Source: SHYR01 sp034406555 (GTDB taxonomy: Bacteria; Chloroflexota; Dehalococcoidia; UBA2979). From it: a stretch of 19,057 nucleotides of DNA. The stretch is taken from positions 1 to 19,057 of the forward strand of contig DASCRM010000010.1 in the NCBI GenBank assembly GCA_034406555.1. Direction: 5' to 3'. The translations under genes were made by a program, and so were the position numbers. A model generated the notes under the pieces. The model saw only the letters and a program-made list of their open reading frames with translations, had not been told where the DNA came from and made no database searches. Of this stretch, positions 1 through 7,299 are shown one piece after another (position 1 is the first letter of the stretch; every line of letters starts with the position of its first letter).

Positions 1-1
1 G

Positions 2-454
2 GCGCGCCGCGTGATGGACGAACGAGGCACGCGCGTCGACTTCTCGATCGGCACGATGATCGAGCTGCCCCGTGCCTGCATGGTCGCGGATCGCATCGCG
101 GAGTACGCCGACTTCTTTTCCTTCGGCACGAACGACCTCACCCAGACGACCTACGGGCTCTCGCGAGACGACTCGTCACGATTCCTGCCTGCCTACCTCG
201 ATCGCGACCTGTTCACGCGCGACCCGTTCGTGGAGCTGGACCGCGATGGCGTCGGCGCCCTGATGCGCATCGGCATCGAACGTGGCCGCTCGACGAAGCC
301 CGACCTTCAGGTCGGTATCTGCGGTGAGCACGGAGGCGACCCGTCCTCTGTGGAGTTCTGCCACCAGCGGGGGCTGGACTACGTCTCCTGCTCTCCGTTC
401 CGCGTGCCGATCGCCCGACTGGCGGCCGCGCAGGCGGCGCTCAGCGAGGACTAG
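2..454 (+). CDS. ppdK: Pyruvate, phosphate dikinase, C-terminal end (partial)
   Basis: This is the last ~150 residues of pyruvate, phosphate dikinase, which interconverts pyruvate + ATP + Pi with PEP + AMP + PPi. The visible part is the end of the PEP/pyruvate-binding TIM-barrel domain. It carries the GTMIELPRA strand, the FFSFGTNDLTQ motif and ICGEHGGDP, whose Cys is the family's catalytic proton donor. The reading frame is open from the window edge, so the true start lies upstream and the GTG at 11 is internal. Enzyme I of the PTS and PEP synthase share this barrel, but the FGTNDLTQTTYGLSRDD and CGEHGGDP combination is typical of PPDK. It ends with TAG 22 bases before the stop codon of the convergent glmS. 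Confidence 0.93.
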   Translation, partial: ARRVMDERGTRVDFSIGTMIELPRACMVADRIAEYADFFSFGTNDLTQTTYGLSRDDSSRFLPAYLDRDLFTRDPFVELDRDGVGALMRIGIERGRSTKPDLQVGICGEHGGDPSSVEFCHQRGLDYVSCSPFRVPIARLAAAQAALSED

Positions 455-457
455 CGG

Positions 458-475
458 CGAACCTGAGCGGGTTCG
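458..475. terminator. Hairpin between convergent ppdK and glmS stops
   Basis: A perfect 6-bp inverted repeat, CGAACC-TGAGCG-GGTTCG, fills the 22-bp gap between two convergent stop codons. The position suits a bidirectional terminator, but no T-run follows on either strand, so intrinsic termination is not shown. Confidence 0.4.
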
Positions 476-476
476 G

Positions 477-2321
477 CTACTCGACGGTGACGGTCTTCGC
501 GAGATTGCGCGGCTGATCGACGTCGCAGCCGCGTTCCACCGCGACGTGATACGCCAGCAGCTGCATTGGCACCACTGAGACCAGCGGGCTCAAGAGTGGG
601 TCGATCGAAGGCAACTCGACTACCTCGTCTGCGACGCCGTCAAGACTGCGGTCGCCGTCCGAGACGATCGCGACGACGAGGCCGCGGCGAGCCCTGATCT
701 GCTCGATGTTCGACCGCATCTTGTCGCGCAGGCCGTCGTCGAGGGCGAGCGCGACCGTCGGCACCTGCTCGTCGATCAGCGCGATCGGGCCGTGCTTCAT
801 CTCGCCGGCGGGGTAACCCTCGGCGTGGATGTAGGAGACCTCTTTCAGCTTCAGTGCGCCCTCGAGGGCGATCGGCAGAGAGAGGCCGCGGCCGAGGAAG
901 AGGAAGTTATCGAACTGGGCGTAGTGGCCCGCGATCTCCTCGAGCTGCGGCTCCAGCAGCAGAGCCTGCCCAATCGCGGTGGGCGCGTGCAGCGCCGCTT
1001 CGACCTGCGCGGCTTCCAGCGAGGGGTCGAGTGCGTCGTTGATGCTTCCCATGCGCAGCGCCAGCGCGTGCAGGGCGATCATCGAGCCAATCATTGTCTT
1101 GGTGCTGGCGACGGCGATCTCGGGGCCTGCACGCATCGACAGCGCGGCGTCGGCGATGCGCGTCGACTGGGATCCGGGCGTGTTGCAGATCGTGATCTGG
1201 GGGCAACCGGCGGCGCGGGCCTCCTCCATCGCCCAGAGTGTGTCAACGGTCTCACCAGCCTGCGAGATCGAGACGACGAGCGTGTGCTTGTCGATCACCG
1301 GCTCCCGATATCGGAACTCCGCAGCGTTGTCGACCTCTGTAGGAATGCGCGCGAGCCGCTCCATGTAGTGACGGCCGACGAGCGCGGCGTGCATGGAGGT
1401 ACCCATCGCCACGATGATCACGCGCCGGATGTCCCGCACCTGCTCCTCGGTTAGCGGGAAGTCGTCGAGCTCCACGTGGGGCGGGTCGAGCAGGTAGCGG
1501 CCACGGATCGCATCGAGCGCGGTCTCGGGCTGCTGGTGAATCTCCTTCAGCATGAAGTGCTTGTAGCGCCCCTTCACGGCTGCCACCGGATCGTAGGGCT
1601 GGAGCTCGACCGGCTTCTCGATCGTGCGTCCCTCGCTGTCGATAAAGGTGACCCCGTCGGCGCGCACATCGGCGATCTCCCCGGGGTCGAGGAAGGTCAC
1701 GCGACGGGTGTGCGGGAGCAGAGCAGCGAGATCGGAGGCGATGAAGCTCTCCTCGTCCCCGTGGCCGATCACGACGCCCCCAGCGTTGCCAACGCGCGCG
1801 GCGACCAGCCGGCTAGGCTCTTCCGGCGTGACGGCGACGATCGCCTGCGCACCCTCCAGCGCGAGCGTGGTCAGGCGCAGCGCCTCAGCGAGGTCGACGC
1901 CGTCCGCGAGGTGTTCGGCAATCAGGTGGGCGACCACCTCCGTGTCGGTCTCGGAGCGGAAGTCGTCGCCACGGTCACGGAAGCGAGCACGCAGCGTCTC
2001 GAAGTTCTCGACGATGCCGTTGTGGATCACTGCGACGCGGCCGCTGGGGTCGAGGTGAGGGTGGGCGTTCGCGTCGGTCGCCTCGCCGTGCGTCGCCCAG
2101 CGCGTGTGCCCGATCCCGGCGACGGCGGGCGGGAGTGTGCCCTCGATGCGCGCGTCGAGGTTGTCGAGCTTGCCTGCAGCCTTCGCGACAAAGAGTTCGT
2201 GTTCGCTATCGAAAAGCGCGATGCCGGCGGAGTCGTATCCGCGGTATTCGAGCCGTCTCAGGCCGTCGATCACGATCGGGCCGGCGGGCCGGCGACCGGT
2301 GTATCCGATGATTCCGCACAT
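477..2321 (-). CDS. glmS: Glutamine--fructose-6-phosphate aminotransferase (isomerizing)
   Basis: GlmS makes glucosamine-6-phosphate from fructose-6-phosphate and glutamine, the entry step to UDP-GlcNAc. The start is set at ATG 2321 because this gives MCGIIGYTG, whose Cys becomes the N-terminal nucleophile of the Ntn glutaminase after Met removal. An in-frame start nine codons upstream would bury that Cys. The glutaminase domain (about 1-230) shows RRLEYRGYDSAG, HTRWATHG and HNGIVEN. Two SIS sugar-isomerase domains follow: one with AMGTSMHA and SISQAGETVDT, the other with GRGLSLPIALEGALKLKE and the EGYPAGEMKHGP loop. The C-terminus PRNLAKTVTVE is the conserved tail that closes the sugar site. 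At 614 residues the length is normal. It is the last gene of the minus-strand block, 37 nt after plsC; no room exists for a glmS ribozyme. Confidence 0.97.
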   Translation of the reverse strand: MCGIIGYTGRRPAGPIVIDGLRRLEYRGYDSAGIALFDSEHELFVAKAAGKLDNLDARIEGTLPPAVAGIGHTRWATHGEATDANAHPHLDPSGRVAVIHNGIVENFETLRARFRDRGDDFRSETDTEVVAHLIAEHLADGVDLAEALRLTTLALEGAQAIVAVTPEEPSRLVAARVGNAGGVVIGHGDEESFIASDLAALLPHTRRVTFLDPGEIADVRADGVTFIDSEGRTIEKPVELQPYDPVAAVKGRYKHFMLKEIHQQPETALDAIRGRYLLDPPHVELDDFPLTEEQVRDIRRVIIVAMGTSMHAALVGRHYMERLARIPTEVDNAAEFRYREPVIDKHTLVVSISQAGETVDTLWAMEEARAAGCPQITICNTPGSQSTRIADAALSMRAGPEIAVASTKTMIGSMIALHALALRMGSINDALDPSLEAAQVEAALHAPTAIGQALLLEPQLEEIAGHYAQFDNFLFLGRGLSLPIALEGALKLKEVSYIHAEGYPAGEMKHGPIALIDEQVPTVALALDDGLRDKMRSNIEQIRARRGLVVAIVSDGDRSLDGVADEVVELPSIDPLLSPLVSVVPMQLLAYHVAVERGCDVDQPRNLAKTVTVE

Positions 2322-2358
2322 GGGGGAGTCCGCTCTTACCCGCCGCAACGATCCTAAC

Positions 2359-3114
2359 TCAGTCGGCGTCGCTCTGCGGAGTCTCGGCCGGATCGGAGCT
2401 CGTCTCGTCGGAAGCTGTGGTCTGCTGACGGGCGAAGACCAGAGTGCCTGCCGTGGCTGCGCCGTAGGCGCCTTGGTAGAACTCCGGCAACAGCGTGGCG
2501 ACGCGACGCATCATGAAGTCCGTCGCCTCTTCCGCCTGCTTCGAGTCGGCAGACGAAGTGGCGAGATCGAACGGTTCTCCGAACTCGACGCGGAAGGTGA
2601 GGCGGCGGCGGCGCATCCAGAGGAAGAACACACCGGGAATCTTGATTCCCTCCGTCCCGGTCACGGCGACGGGCACGACCTTCACGCCCGCGAGCAGCGC
2701 GACCATCGCCGCGCCGGGGAGCGCGGGCCTCATGCCATCTTCCGGCTCGGAGCGCGTGCCCTCCGGGAACATCAGCACGACCTTGCCGCCGCGCAGATGA
2801 TTGCGGGCCGCCCGCAGCGCACCGATGTCGGCAGAGTGGCGGCGCACGGGGAAGGCACCGTAGGCCCAGAGGATCCAGCCGATCAGCGGGGTCTCAAAAA
2901 GCTCGCGCTTGGCCATCGGGTGCAACCTGCGCTTCGCCGACGCCGCGATCAGCGGTGGGTCGAGCAGGTGCTTGTGGTTGCTGACCAGCACGATGCCGCC
3001 CTCTTCCGGGAGCAGATCGGCGTTGACGACTTCCCAGCGAGCGAGACTGAAGACGACCGCCTTCGTGAAGGCGCGCAGGAGGTAGTACATCGCTCGGGAG
3101 ATGCGTTCTCGCAT
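2359..3114 (-). CDS. plsC: 1-acyl-sn-glycerol-3-phosphate acyltransferase
   Basis: This is a PlsC/LPLAT-family acyltransferase of 251 residues. Such enzymes add the second acyl chain to lysophosphatidic acid at the inner membrane face. The catalytic HX4D motif is NHKHLLD (H47, D52) and the phosphate-binding motif is FPEGTR (116-121). A hydrophobic stretch near residues 75-90 may sit in the membrane. The last ~40 residues are low-complexity and acidic (Ser/Glu/Asp-rich). I chose ATG 3114 because AGGA lies 7-10 nt upstream, overlapping the cmk TAG stop, which suggests translational coupling. Upstream ATGs at 3174 and 3153 would overlap cmk and lack an obvious Shine-Dalgarno. The rluB-cmk-plsC order is common. 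The exact acyl acceptor cannot be told from sequence. Confidence 0.9.
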   Translation of the reverse strand: MRERISRAMYYLLRAFTKAVVFSLARWEVVNADLLPEEGGIVLVSNHKHLLDPPLIAASAKRRLHPMAKRELFETPLIGWILWAYGAFPVRRHSADIGALRAARNHLRGGKVVLMFPEGTRSEPEDGMRPALPGAAMVALLAGVKVVPVAVTGTEGIKIPGVFFLWMRRRRLTFRVEFGEPFDLATSSADSKQAEEATDFMMRRVATLLPEFYQGAYGAATAGTLVFARQQTTASDETSSDPAETPQSDAD

Positions 3115-3121
3115 GCCGGTC

Positions 3122-3829
3122 CTAGCTGGCTTCGTTGTCCGATCGGTACGCATCGAGGCAGGCGGCGACGACATCGTCGATGCCCAGCGCGTCCGTGTCG
3201 ATCACCAGTGCGTTGGCTGCCGCCTGCTCCGGTCGGATCGCCCGCTTGCCCGTGGAGTCGAGCTCGTCGCGCCTCCGCGTCTCCTGCATCACCCCTTCGA
3301 CGGTGCTATCGCGGCCGGAGTCGAGCTCCTCGCCGAGCCGTCGGTGAGCGCGCACCTCCAGCGAGGCGTCGAGGAAGATCTTGGTACGCGCCTCCTCGAG
3401 CACGCGCGTGCCGATGTCTCGCCCGACCATCACCAGCGATTCGCGCTCGGCGATCGCCCGCTGGCGTCGCACCAGCTCGTTGCGCACCGGCGGGATGCGC
3501 GAGATCAGCGAGACGGTGCGTTCCACCTCGGCGCTGCGCAGGCGGTCGGTGACGTCTTCGTCGGCGATGAACAGGTGCGGCGTGCCGGGCTCCGGCCAAC
3601 GCATGTCGAGGTCGAGAGCGATCACGAGCGCGGTGACGGCTGCTTCATCCTCCGGGTCGGTGCCCGAATCGAGTACCGCGACGGTGCAGCCGCGGTACAT
3701 CATGCCGGTGTCGAAGAAGCCGAATCCGAGGCGTTCCGCGAGCATTCGACCGACGACGCTCTTGCCGCTCGCCGTCGGGCCGTCGATCGTGACGCTGGCC
3801 GCGAGTGAGTCTGAGTCTGCTTGTGGAAT
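3122..3829 (-). CDS. cmk: Cytidylate kinase, apparently started at ATT
   Basis: Cytidylate kinase phosphorylates CMP/dCMP with ATP. The first ATG in frame (3745) would remove the P-loop and leave an inactive protein. Reading the frame upstream gives VTIDGPTASGKSVVGR, an intact Walker A (GPTASGKS). The frame stays open to a TAG at 3884-3886 and contains no ATG, GTG or TTG upstream of 3745. The only near-cognate start with good context is ATT at 3827-3829, preceded by GGAGG at 6-nt spacing, giving a 235-residue protein. Other family marks are LGFGFFDTGMMYRG, VGRDIGTRVLEEA, KIFLDAS and the C-terminal IRPEQAAANALVIDTD. It lies 34 nt after rluB and 7 nt before plsC. The identity is secure; the start is an inference. 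Confidence 0.92.
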   Translation of the reverse strand: MPQADSDSLAASVTIDGPTASGKSVVGRMLAERLGFGFFDTGMMYRGCTVAVLDSGTDPEDEAAVTALVIALDLDMRWPEPGTPHLFIADEDVTDRLRSAEVERTVSLISRIPPVRNELVRRQRAIAERESLVMVGRDIGTRVLEEARTKIFLDASLEVRAHRRLGEELDSGRDSTVEGVMQETRRRDELDSTGKRAIRPEQAAANALVIDTDALGIDDVVAACLDAYRSDNEAS

Positions 3830-3840
3830 AGGGCGCCTCC
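3827..3840 (-). promoter_or_regulatory. Ribosome binding site with ATT start of cmk
   Basis: On the minus strand the sequence reads GGAGG-CGCCCT-ATT, a strong Shine-Dalgarno with ideal 6-nt spacing to an ATT codon. It decides the cmk start because no standard start codon lies between the upstream in-frame stop and the P-loop. Confidence 0.7.
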
Positions 3841-3863
3841 GGGACGGGGTCGCGGAATGATAT

Positions 3864-4607
3864 CTACGACTGTGCCGGGACGTCTACCAGCCCGACGAGT
3901 TCGCGCAGCTTGTGCAGCTCATCGTCGGTCAGCCGCCGTGACTTGCCGGACGTGAGGTTGCCGAGCGTGAGGCCCGCGAACTCGACGCGCTCCAGCTTCG
4001 AGACGCCGTAGCCGACCGCGCGCAACATGCGCCGTACCTGCCGCTTGCGACCCTCGTGGATCGAGACGCGGAGGCGGACGCCATCGCTGTTCGTGTAGAG
4101 CACCTCCACCTCGGCGGGCGCGGACGGCCCGTCCTCAAGCTCGATGCCCTCCCGCAGTCGGTCGAGCGCTCGTGCTGCCGGTTCGCGGTTGACCGTCACC
4201 TCGTAGCGCTTCACCACTTCGTAGCGCGGGTGCGAGAGTCGGAACGCGAGTTCGCCATCCGTCGACAGCAACAGCAACCCGCTGCTGTCGCGGTCCAGCC
4301 GCCCGATGTAACGCAGCGAGGCGGGCACCCCTGGCAGCAGGTCGAAGACCGTGCTCCGCCCCTGTTCGTCCGAGCGGGAGACGATGTATCCCTCTGGCTT
4401 GTTCAGCATCAGCGTGTCGGGCGGCGGCTCGCCGGGCAGGGGGGTCCCATCGATCTCGATGCGCTGCACGGCCGCGTCTGCACGCATGCCGAGGGTCGCG
4501 ACCTGCCCATCGACGGTGACCTGGCCGGCCTCGATCAGCTTCTCGGCCGCACGGCGGCTGCCGAACCCGGCGCGTGCGAGTAGCTTCTGTAGTCGTTCTT
4601 CTGGCAT
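3864..4607 (-). CDS. rluB: RsuA/RluB-family rRNA pseudouridine synthase
   Basis: This 247-residue enzyme converts specific rRNA uridines to pseudouridine. An N-terminal S4 RNA-binding domain (about 3-50, ERLQKLLARAGFGSRRAAE) is followed by the synthase domain, with the catalytic motif GRLDRDSSGLLLLSTDG (nucleophile D105) and the C-terminal EGRKRQVRRMLRAVGY. Length and layout match the RsuA/RluB/RluE/RluF branch. Within it, linkage to cmk and plsC and the Gram-positive/Chloroflexota-type gene order favour RluB (23S rRNA) over RsuA, but sequence alone does not settle the target base. ATG 4607 has GAGG 7 nt upstream. It lies 25 nt after the small basic-protein gene and 34 nt before cmk. Confidence 0.9.
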   Translation of the reverse strand: MPEERLQKLLARAGFGSRRAAEKLIEAGQVTVDGQVATLGMRADAAVQRIEIDGTPLPGEPPPDTLMLNKPEGYIVSRSDEQGRSTVFDLLPGVPASLRYIGRLDRDSSGLLLLSTDGELAFRLSHPRYEVVKRYEVTVNREPAARALDRLREGIELEDGPSAPAEVEVLYTNSDGVRLRVSIHEGRKRQVRRMLRAVGYGVSKLERVEFAGLTLGNLTSGKSRRLTDDELHKLRELVGLVDVPAQS

Positions 4608-4632
4608 AGGGCGGCCTCAGTGTCCCGACGGG

Positions 4633-4935
4633 CTAGCGGCGGTTCTCTCGCTCGACTACCACCATCTCGGTGACGATGTGGCGTTTCCCGCCTGTGGCGG
4701 GCGTTGAGGGTGTCACGGCTCGCCTCAGCGGCGCGGTGACAGCGCTGGCGGCGCGGCGGGTCAGCGACCGCGCCGCGTAGTCGGTGACGACGCCGATCGC
4801 AAGCCCCGCAGCAGACCGCGCGACGACGGGCAGGGCACGCTGTACGGCGACCGGGAGCCGCTTGGTGATCGTGCGTGGCGCGAAGGACTGTGAACGGGTG
4901 AGGGAGCGCTTGCCCTCGCTGCCGGTAGAACTCAT
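4633..4935 (-). CDS. Small basic protein of unknown function
   Basis: I do not recognise this 100-residue protein. It is strongly basic, with Arg/Lys spread throughout, and has one mildly hydrophobic stretch (about residues 37-56, VVARSAAGLAIGVVTDYAAR) that could be an amphipathic or short membrane helix. The tail is charged (TEMVVVERENRR). No Cys pair, signal peptide or enzymatic motif is seen. Support for coding: an ATG with AGAGG at 6-nt spacing, a fit into the gap between the formyltransferase (53 nt) and rluB (25 nt), and the same strand as its neighbours. A competing minus-strand frame (4535-5287) overlaps both neighbours and looks like a shadow. In this slot some genomes carry scpA/scpB, but no similarity to those is visible. 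Confidence 0.6.
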   Translation of the reverse strand: MSSTGSEGKRSLTRSQSFAPRTITKRLPVAVQRALPVVARSAAGLAIGVVTDYAARSLTRRAASAVTAPLRRAVTPSTPATGGKRHIVTEMVVVERENRR

Positions 4936-4988
4936 GGGGTGCCTCTTGGTGTCGGCTCGTCGGGCGCACAGAGTAGCACCGCGATCGC

Positions 4989-5801
4989 CTAGGAGAGCCT
5001 CGCCTGCACCGATTCCGTGAGGTCGACGGCGGAGCGAGGCTCGCCGTCAGCGCCGACGACCGTCTGCCCATCGATCCGCAGACGCCCTGCGCCGAACTCC
5101 GCGAGCGCCGCGACGACGAGCGGAGACTCGTAGCGCATTCCCTGCTCGCGGATCGCCGTGAAGAGCGGCAGCGCCTGCATCTCGTCGCGGTCGAGCGCGG
5201 CGAGGTCGGAGGGCAGGGCGTCCCAGTGAGGGTCGAACAGCGGCGTGTGCAGCGGGTAGCGGCAGTAGGCGACGACCGGGCCCTCATCGACCTCCGGGAT
5301 TGCGAGGTGCAGCATCACGCCGCTCTCGTCCGCGCGTTCGGTGATCAGCTTCCGGATCACCTGCTGCCACGTGCCGATCGGGCCGTCCGGAGTCGCCGGG
5401 TGCAGATTCAGGATCGGGTGCTGCTCCACAAATGCGGGCGTGAAGATCAGCATGTACCCGGCGAGCATGCCGACATCGAAGCGATAGGCGGCCAGATCCT
5501 CGGCGACCAGTGCGTCGAAGTCGTTGCGCCAAGCGGGCAGGGGCTCGCTGGCACGCGAGAGTTTCCCGCCAACCGCGCGGCGGTACATTATCGATGAGCG
5601 CGTGACGAGCGGGTGGCCGTTCGCGCGTACGAGGTCGAAGAAGCTGTCGGTTGTCTCGTCCTCGCCGGGCTCGCGGTTGGAGAAGACGCAGGCAAACTCG
5701 GCGTCGAGCTCGCCAACGGCGATCGCCTGTGTGACTGCCTCGTACATCCCGCGTGAGCCGGGCCCGCGAGCGGTCGTGAACCAGCCGAGGCGGACCGTCA
5801 C
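4989..5801 (-). CDS. PurN-like formyltransferase
   Basis: This is a formyltransferase-fold protein resembling phosphoribosylglycinamide formyltransferase (10-formyl-THF dependent, third step of purine synthesis). The core residues align: LAGYMLIFTPAFVEQ, then N132-L-H134 in LNLHPATP and D172 in PEVDEGPVVAY, matching the Asn-His-Asp triad of PurN. The glycine-rich N-terminus (TARGPGSRGMYEA) replaces the usual SGxGSN motif. At 270 residues it is clearly longer than typical PurN (about 190-215), with an insertion around 70-100 and an extra C-terminal ~60 residues. GTG 5801 is the chosen start: it lies 25 nt after the xseB stop and directly precedes the first beta strand (VRLGWFTT). Longer in-frame starts run back through xseB. 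The substrate is not certain. Confidence 0.78.
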   Translation of the reverse strand: MTVRLGWFTTARGPGSRGMYEAVTQAIAVGELDAEFACVFSNREPGEDETTDSFFDLVRANGHPLVTRSSIMYRRAVGGKLSRASEPLPAWRNDFDALVAEDLAAYRFDVGMLAGYMLIFTPAFVEQHPILNLHPATPDGPIGTWQQVIRKLITERADESGVMLHLAIPEVDEGPVVAYCRYPLHTPLFDPHWDALPSDLAALDRDEMQALPLFTAIREQGMRYESPLVVAALAEFGAGRLRIDGQTVVGADGEPRSAVDLTESVQARLS

Positions 5802-5826
5802 TGACCGGCCTGCTCGTGTGGGGCGC

Positions 5827-6063
5827 TCAAGCGGTGGGGTCGCCGTCGAAGGCCTTGCGCAGCGTTTCGACGCGCTGTTCGACATCGCCGAGCAACGCCT
5901 GACAGCGCTTCGCCAGTTCCATGCCTTGCTCGAAGAGCGCGACCGACTGATCGAGGCTGAGGTCGCCACCTTCGAGGCTCGTCGTGACGGCTTCGAGCTG
6001 TTCGTAGAGCTGCTCGAAGCTCAATTCGTCCAGGTTCAACTTGCCTTGCTGCTCGTCGGTCAC
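5827..6063 (-). CDS. xseB: Exodeoxyribonuclease VII small subunit
   Basis: XseB is the small subunit of exonuclease VII; several copies coil onto each XseA to form the active single-strand nuclease. The 78-residue sequence has the family signature LSFEQLYEQLEAVTTSLEGG followed by the long helix DQSVALFEQGMELAKRC and a second helix ending in VEQRVETL. The predicted all-helical coiled coil fits the family. It starts at GTG 6063, which overlaps the xseA TGA by 4 nt (GTGA), so translation is probably coupled to xseA as expected for a stoichiometric partner. Confidence 0.93.
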   Translation of the reverse strand: MTDEQQGKLNLDELSFEQLYEQLEAVTTSLEGGDLSLDQSVALFEQGMELAKRCQALLGDVEQRVETLRKAFDGDPTA

Positions 6064-7280
6064 GCGGTCCCACTATTTGATTCGATACGTGCTGCCTTGC
6101 GGCCGTCGCGCAACTGTAGCGTCACGCGGTCACCGGTCGATAGATCTGCCGCGCGAGTCACGATCCCGCCACCGTCTTCGGCGTCGCGTTCGACGATCGC
6201 ATAGCCGCGTTCCAGTGTCGCAGCGGGAGAGAGTGCGGTCAGCCGTCCAGCGAATTCCGCGGTGCTCTCGCGCGTCCGCGCCACGCGTTGCTCGATCAAC
6301 CGCATTGCGCTCGTCGCGCGCTCGACCACCAGTTGTCGCCGCGCCGCAACGTCGGGCAGCGCACCGATCAGCGCCCCGACGCCGCCATCGAGCGCCTCGC
6401 GAGCGGCCGCGAGTCCGCGTGTGACATGCACCTCGCCGCGTGCGCGCAGCGAGGTGACGACGCGAGCGACGTCCGCACGGTCGGGCGCCACCAGCTCTGC
6501 AGCCGCTGAGGGCGTCGCCGCGCGCAAGTCGGCGACGAGATCGGCCAGCGTGACGTCCGTCTCGTGCCCAACCGCCGAGACGACAGGCACCGGCGAAGCG
6601 TAGATCGCACGCACGACGAGTTCCTCGTTGAACGCCCAGAGATCCTCGGCCGCACCGCCACCGCGCGCGACGATCACGACATCGGATTGGTGCTCGCGCC
6701 CGAGCACTCGGATCGCCTCTGCGACGGCGGGTGCCGCCTCGAGGCCCTGCACCGGCGCGGGTGCGAGCACCAGCTCCGCCATCGGCCAGCGACGGGCGAG
6801 CACCGTGGTGATGTCGCGGATCACGGCGCCGGTCGGCGAGGTGACGACGCCAATGCGCCGCGGGAAGCGGGGGAGGGGGCGTTTGCGCTCCTCGGCGAAG
6901 ACGCCCTCCGCCTCGAAAGCCGCGCGGCGGCGTTCAAACTCCGCCGCTAGCGCACCGGTGCCGGCGGGCTGGACGAAGTCGACCTGGAACGAGAGCTCAC
7001 CCCGCTGCTCGTACAGCGACATCGAGCCGTGCACGATCAGCGATGCGTCGCCTTCGACGCGGTCGCCCTGTCCCATGTTGCGATTGCGGAAGAAGACGCA
7101 GCGCAGCGAAGCGTTGCGATCCTTCAGCGTGAAGTAGATGTGGCCGGAGGAGGGCCTGCTGAGGTTGGAGACCTCGCCCTCGATCCAGATGTCGGTGAGG
7201 TGGCGGTTGCCCTGGAGCAGTTCGCGCAAGTAGCGCGTGACCGCGCTGACCTGATACGGGTCCTGTGGCCGCGCCGTCAT
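6060..7280 (-). CDS. xseA: Exodeoxyribonuclease VII large subunit
   Basis: XseA is the catalytic subunit of exonuclease VII, which degrades single-stranded DNA from both ends into oligonucleotides. The 406-residue protein begins with the OB-fold domain (YQVSAVTRYLRELL, IWIEGEVSNLSRPSSGHIYF). The catalytic domain has RRIGVVTSPTGAVIRDI, the glycine-rich VIVARGGGAAEDLWAFN, and VVSAVGHETDVTLADLVADL with RAATPSAAAEL. A helical region and a short beta-rich tail (ERGYAIVERD, GDRVTLQLRDG) complete the family layout. ATG 7280 has GGAGG with a 4-nt spacer. The gene lies 19 nt after efp and overlaps xseB by 4 nt. Confidence 0.96.
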   Translation of the reverse strand: MTARPQDPYQVSAVTRYLRELLQGNRHLTDIWIEGEVSNLSRPSSGHIYFTLKDRNASLRCVFFRNRNMGQGDRVEGDASLIVHGSMSLYEQRGELSFQVDFVQPAGTGALAAEFERRRAAFEAEGVFAEERKRPLPRFPRRIGVVTSPTGAVIRDITTVLARRWPMAELVLAPAPVQGLEAAPAVAEAIRVLGREHQSDVVIVARGGGAAEDLWAFNEELVVRAIYASPVPVVSAVGHETDVTLADLVADLRAATPSAAAELVAPDRADVARVVTSLRARGEVHVTRGLAAAREALDGGVGALIGALPDVAARRQLVVERATSAMRLIEQRVARTRESTAEFAGRLTALSPAATLERGYAIVERDAEDGGGIVTRAADLSTGDRVTLQLRDGRKAARIESNSGTA

Positions 7281-7299
7281 CAGGCCTCCGGACGCTACT

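Noticed and set aside
2322..2358. glmS ribozyme upstream of glmS
   Set aside because: The gap to plsC is 37 nt, too short for the ribozyme core, and no matching motif is seen.
2104..3552. 482-codon plus-strand open frame opposite glmS, plsC and cmk
   Set aside because: It lies antisense to three clear genes, its translation is Arg/Ala/Pro-rich with no domain, and such frames are expected opposite high-GC genes.
4981..4988. GCGATCGC palindrome between the formyltransferase and the small basic-protein gene
   Set aside because: It resembles the cyanobacterial HIP1 octamer, but CGATCG-rich sequence is common throughout this window and one copy is not informative.
4535..5287. 250-codon minus-strand frame covering the small basic-protein gene
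   Set aside because: It overlaps the rluB start and the formyltransferase 3' end and is an Arg/Ser-rich shadow; the 4633-4935 frame fits the gap and has a ribosome site.
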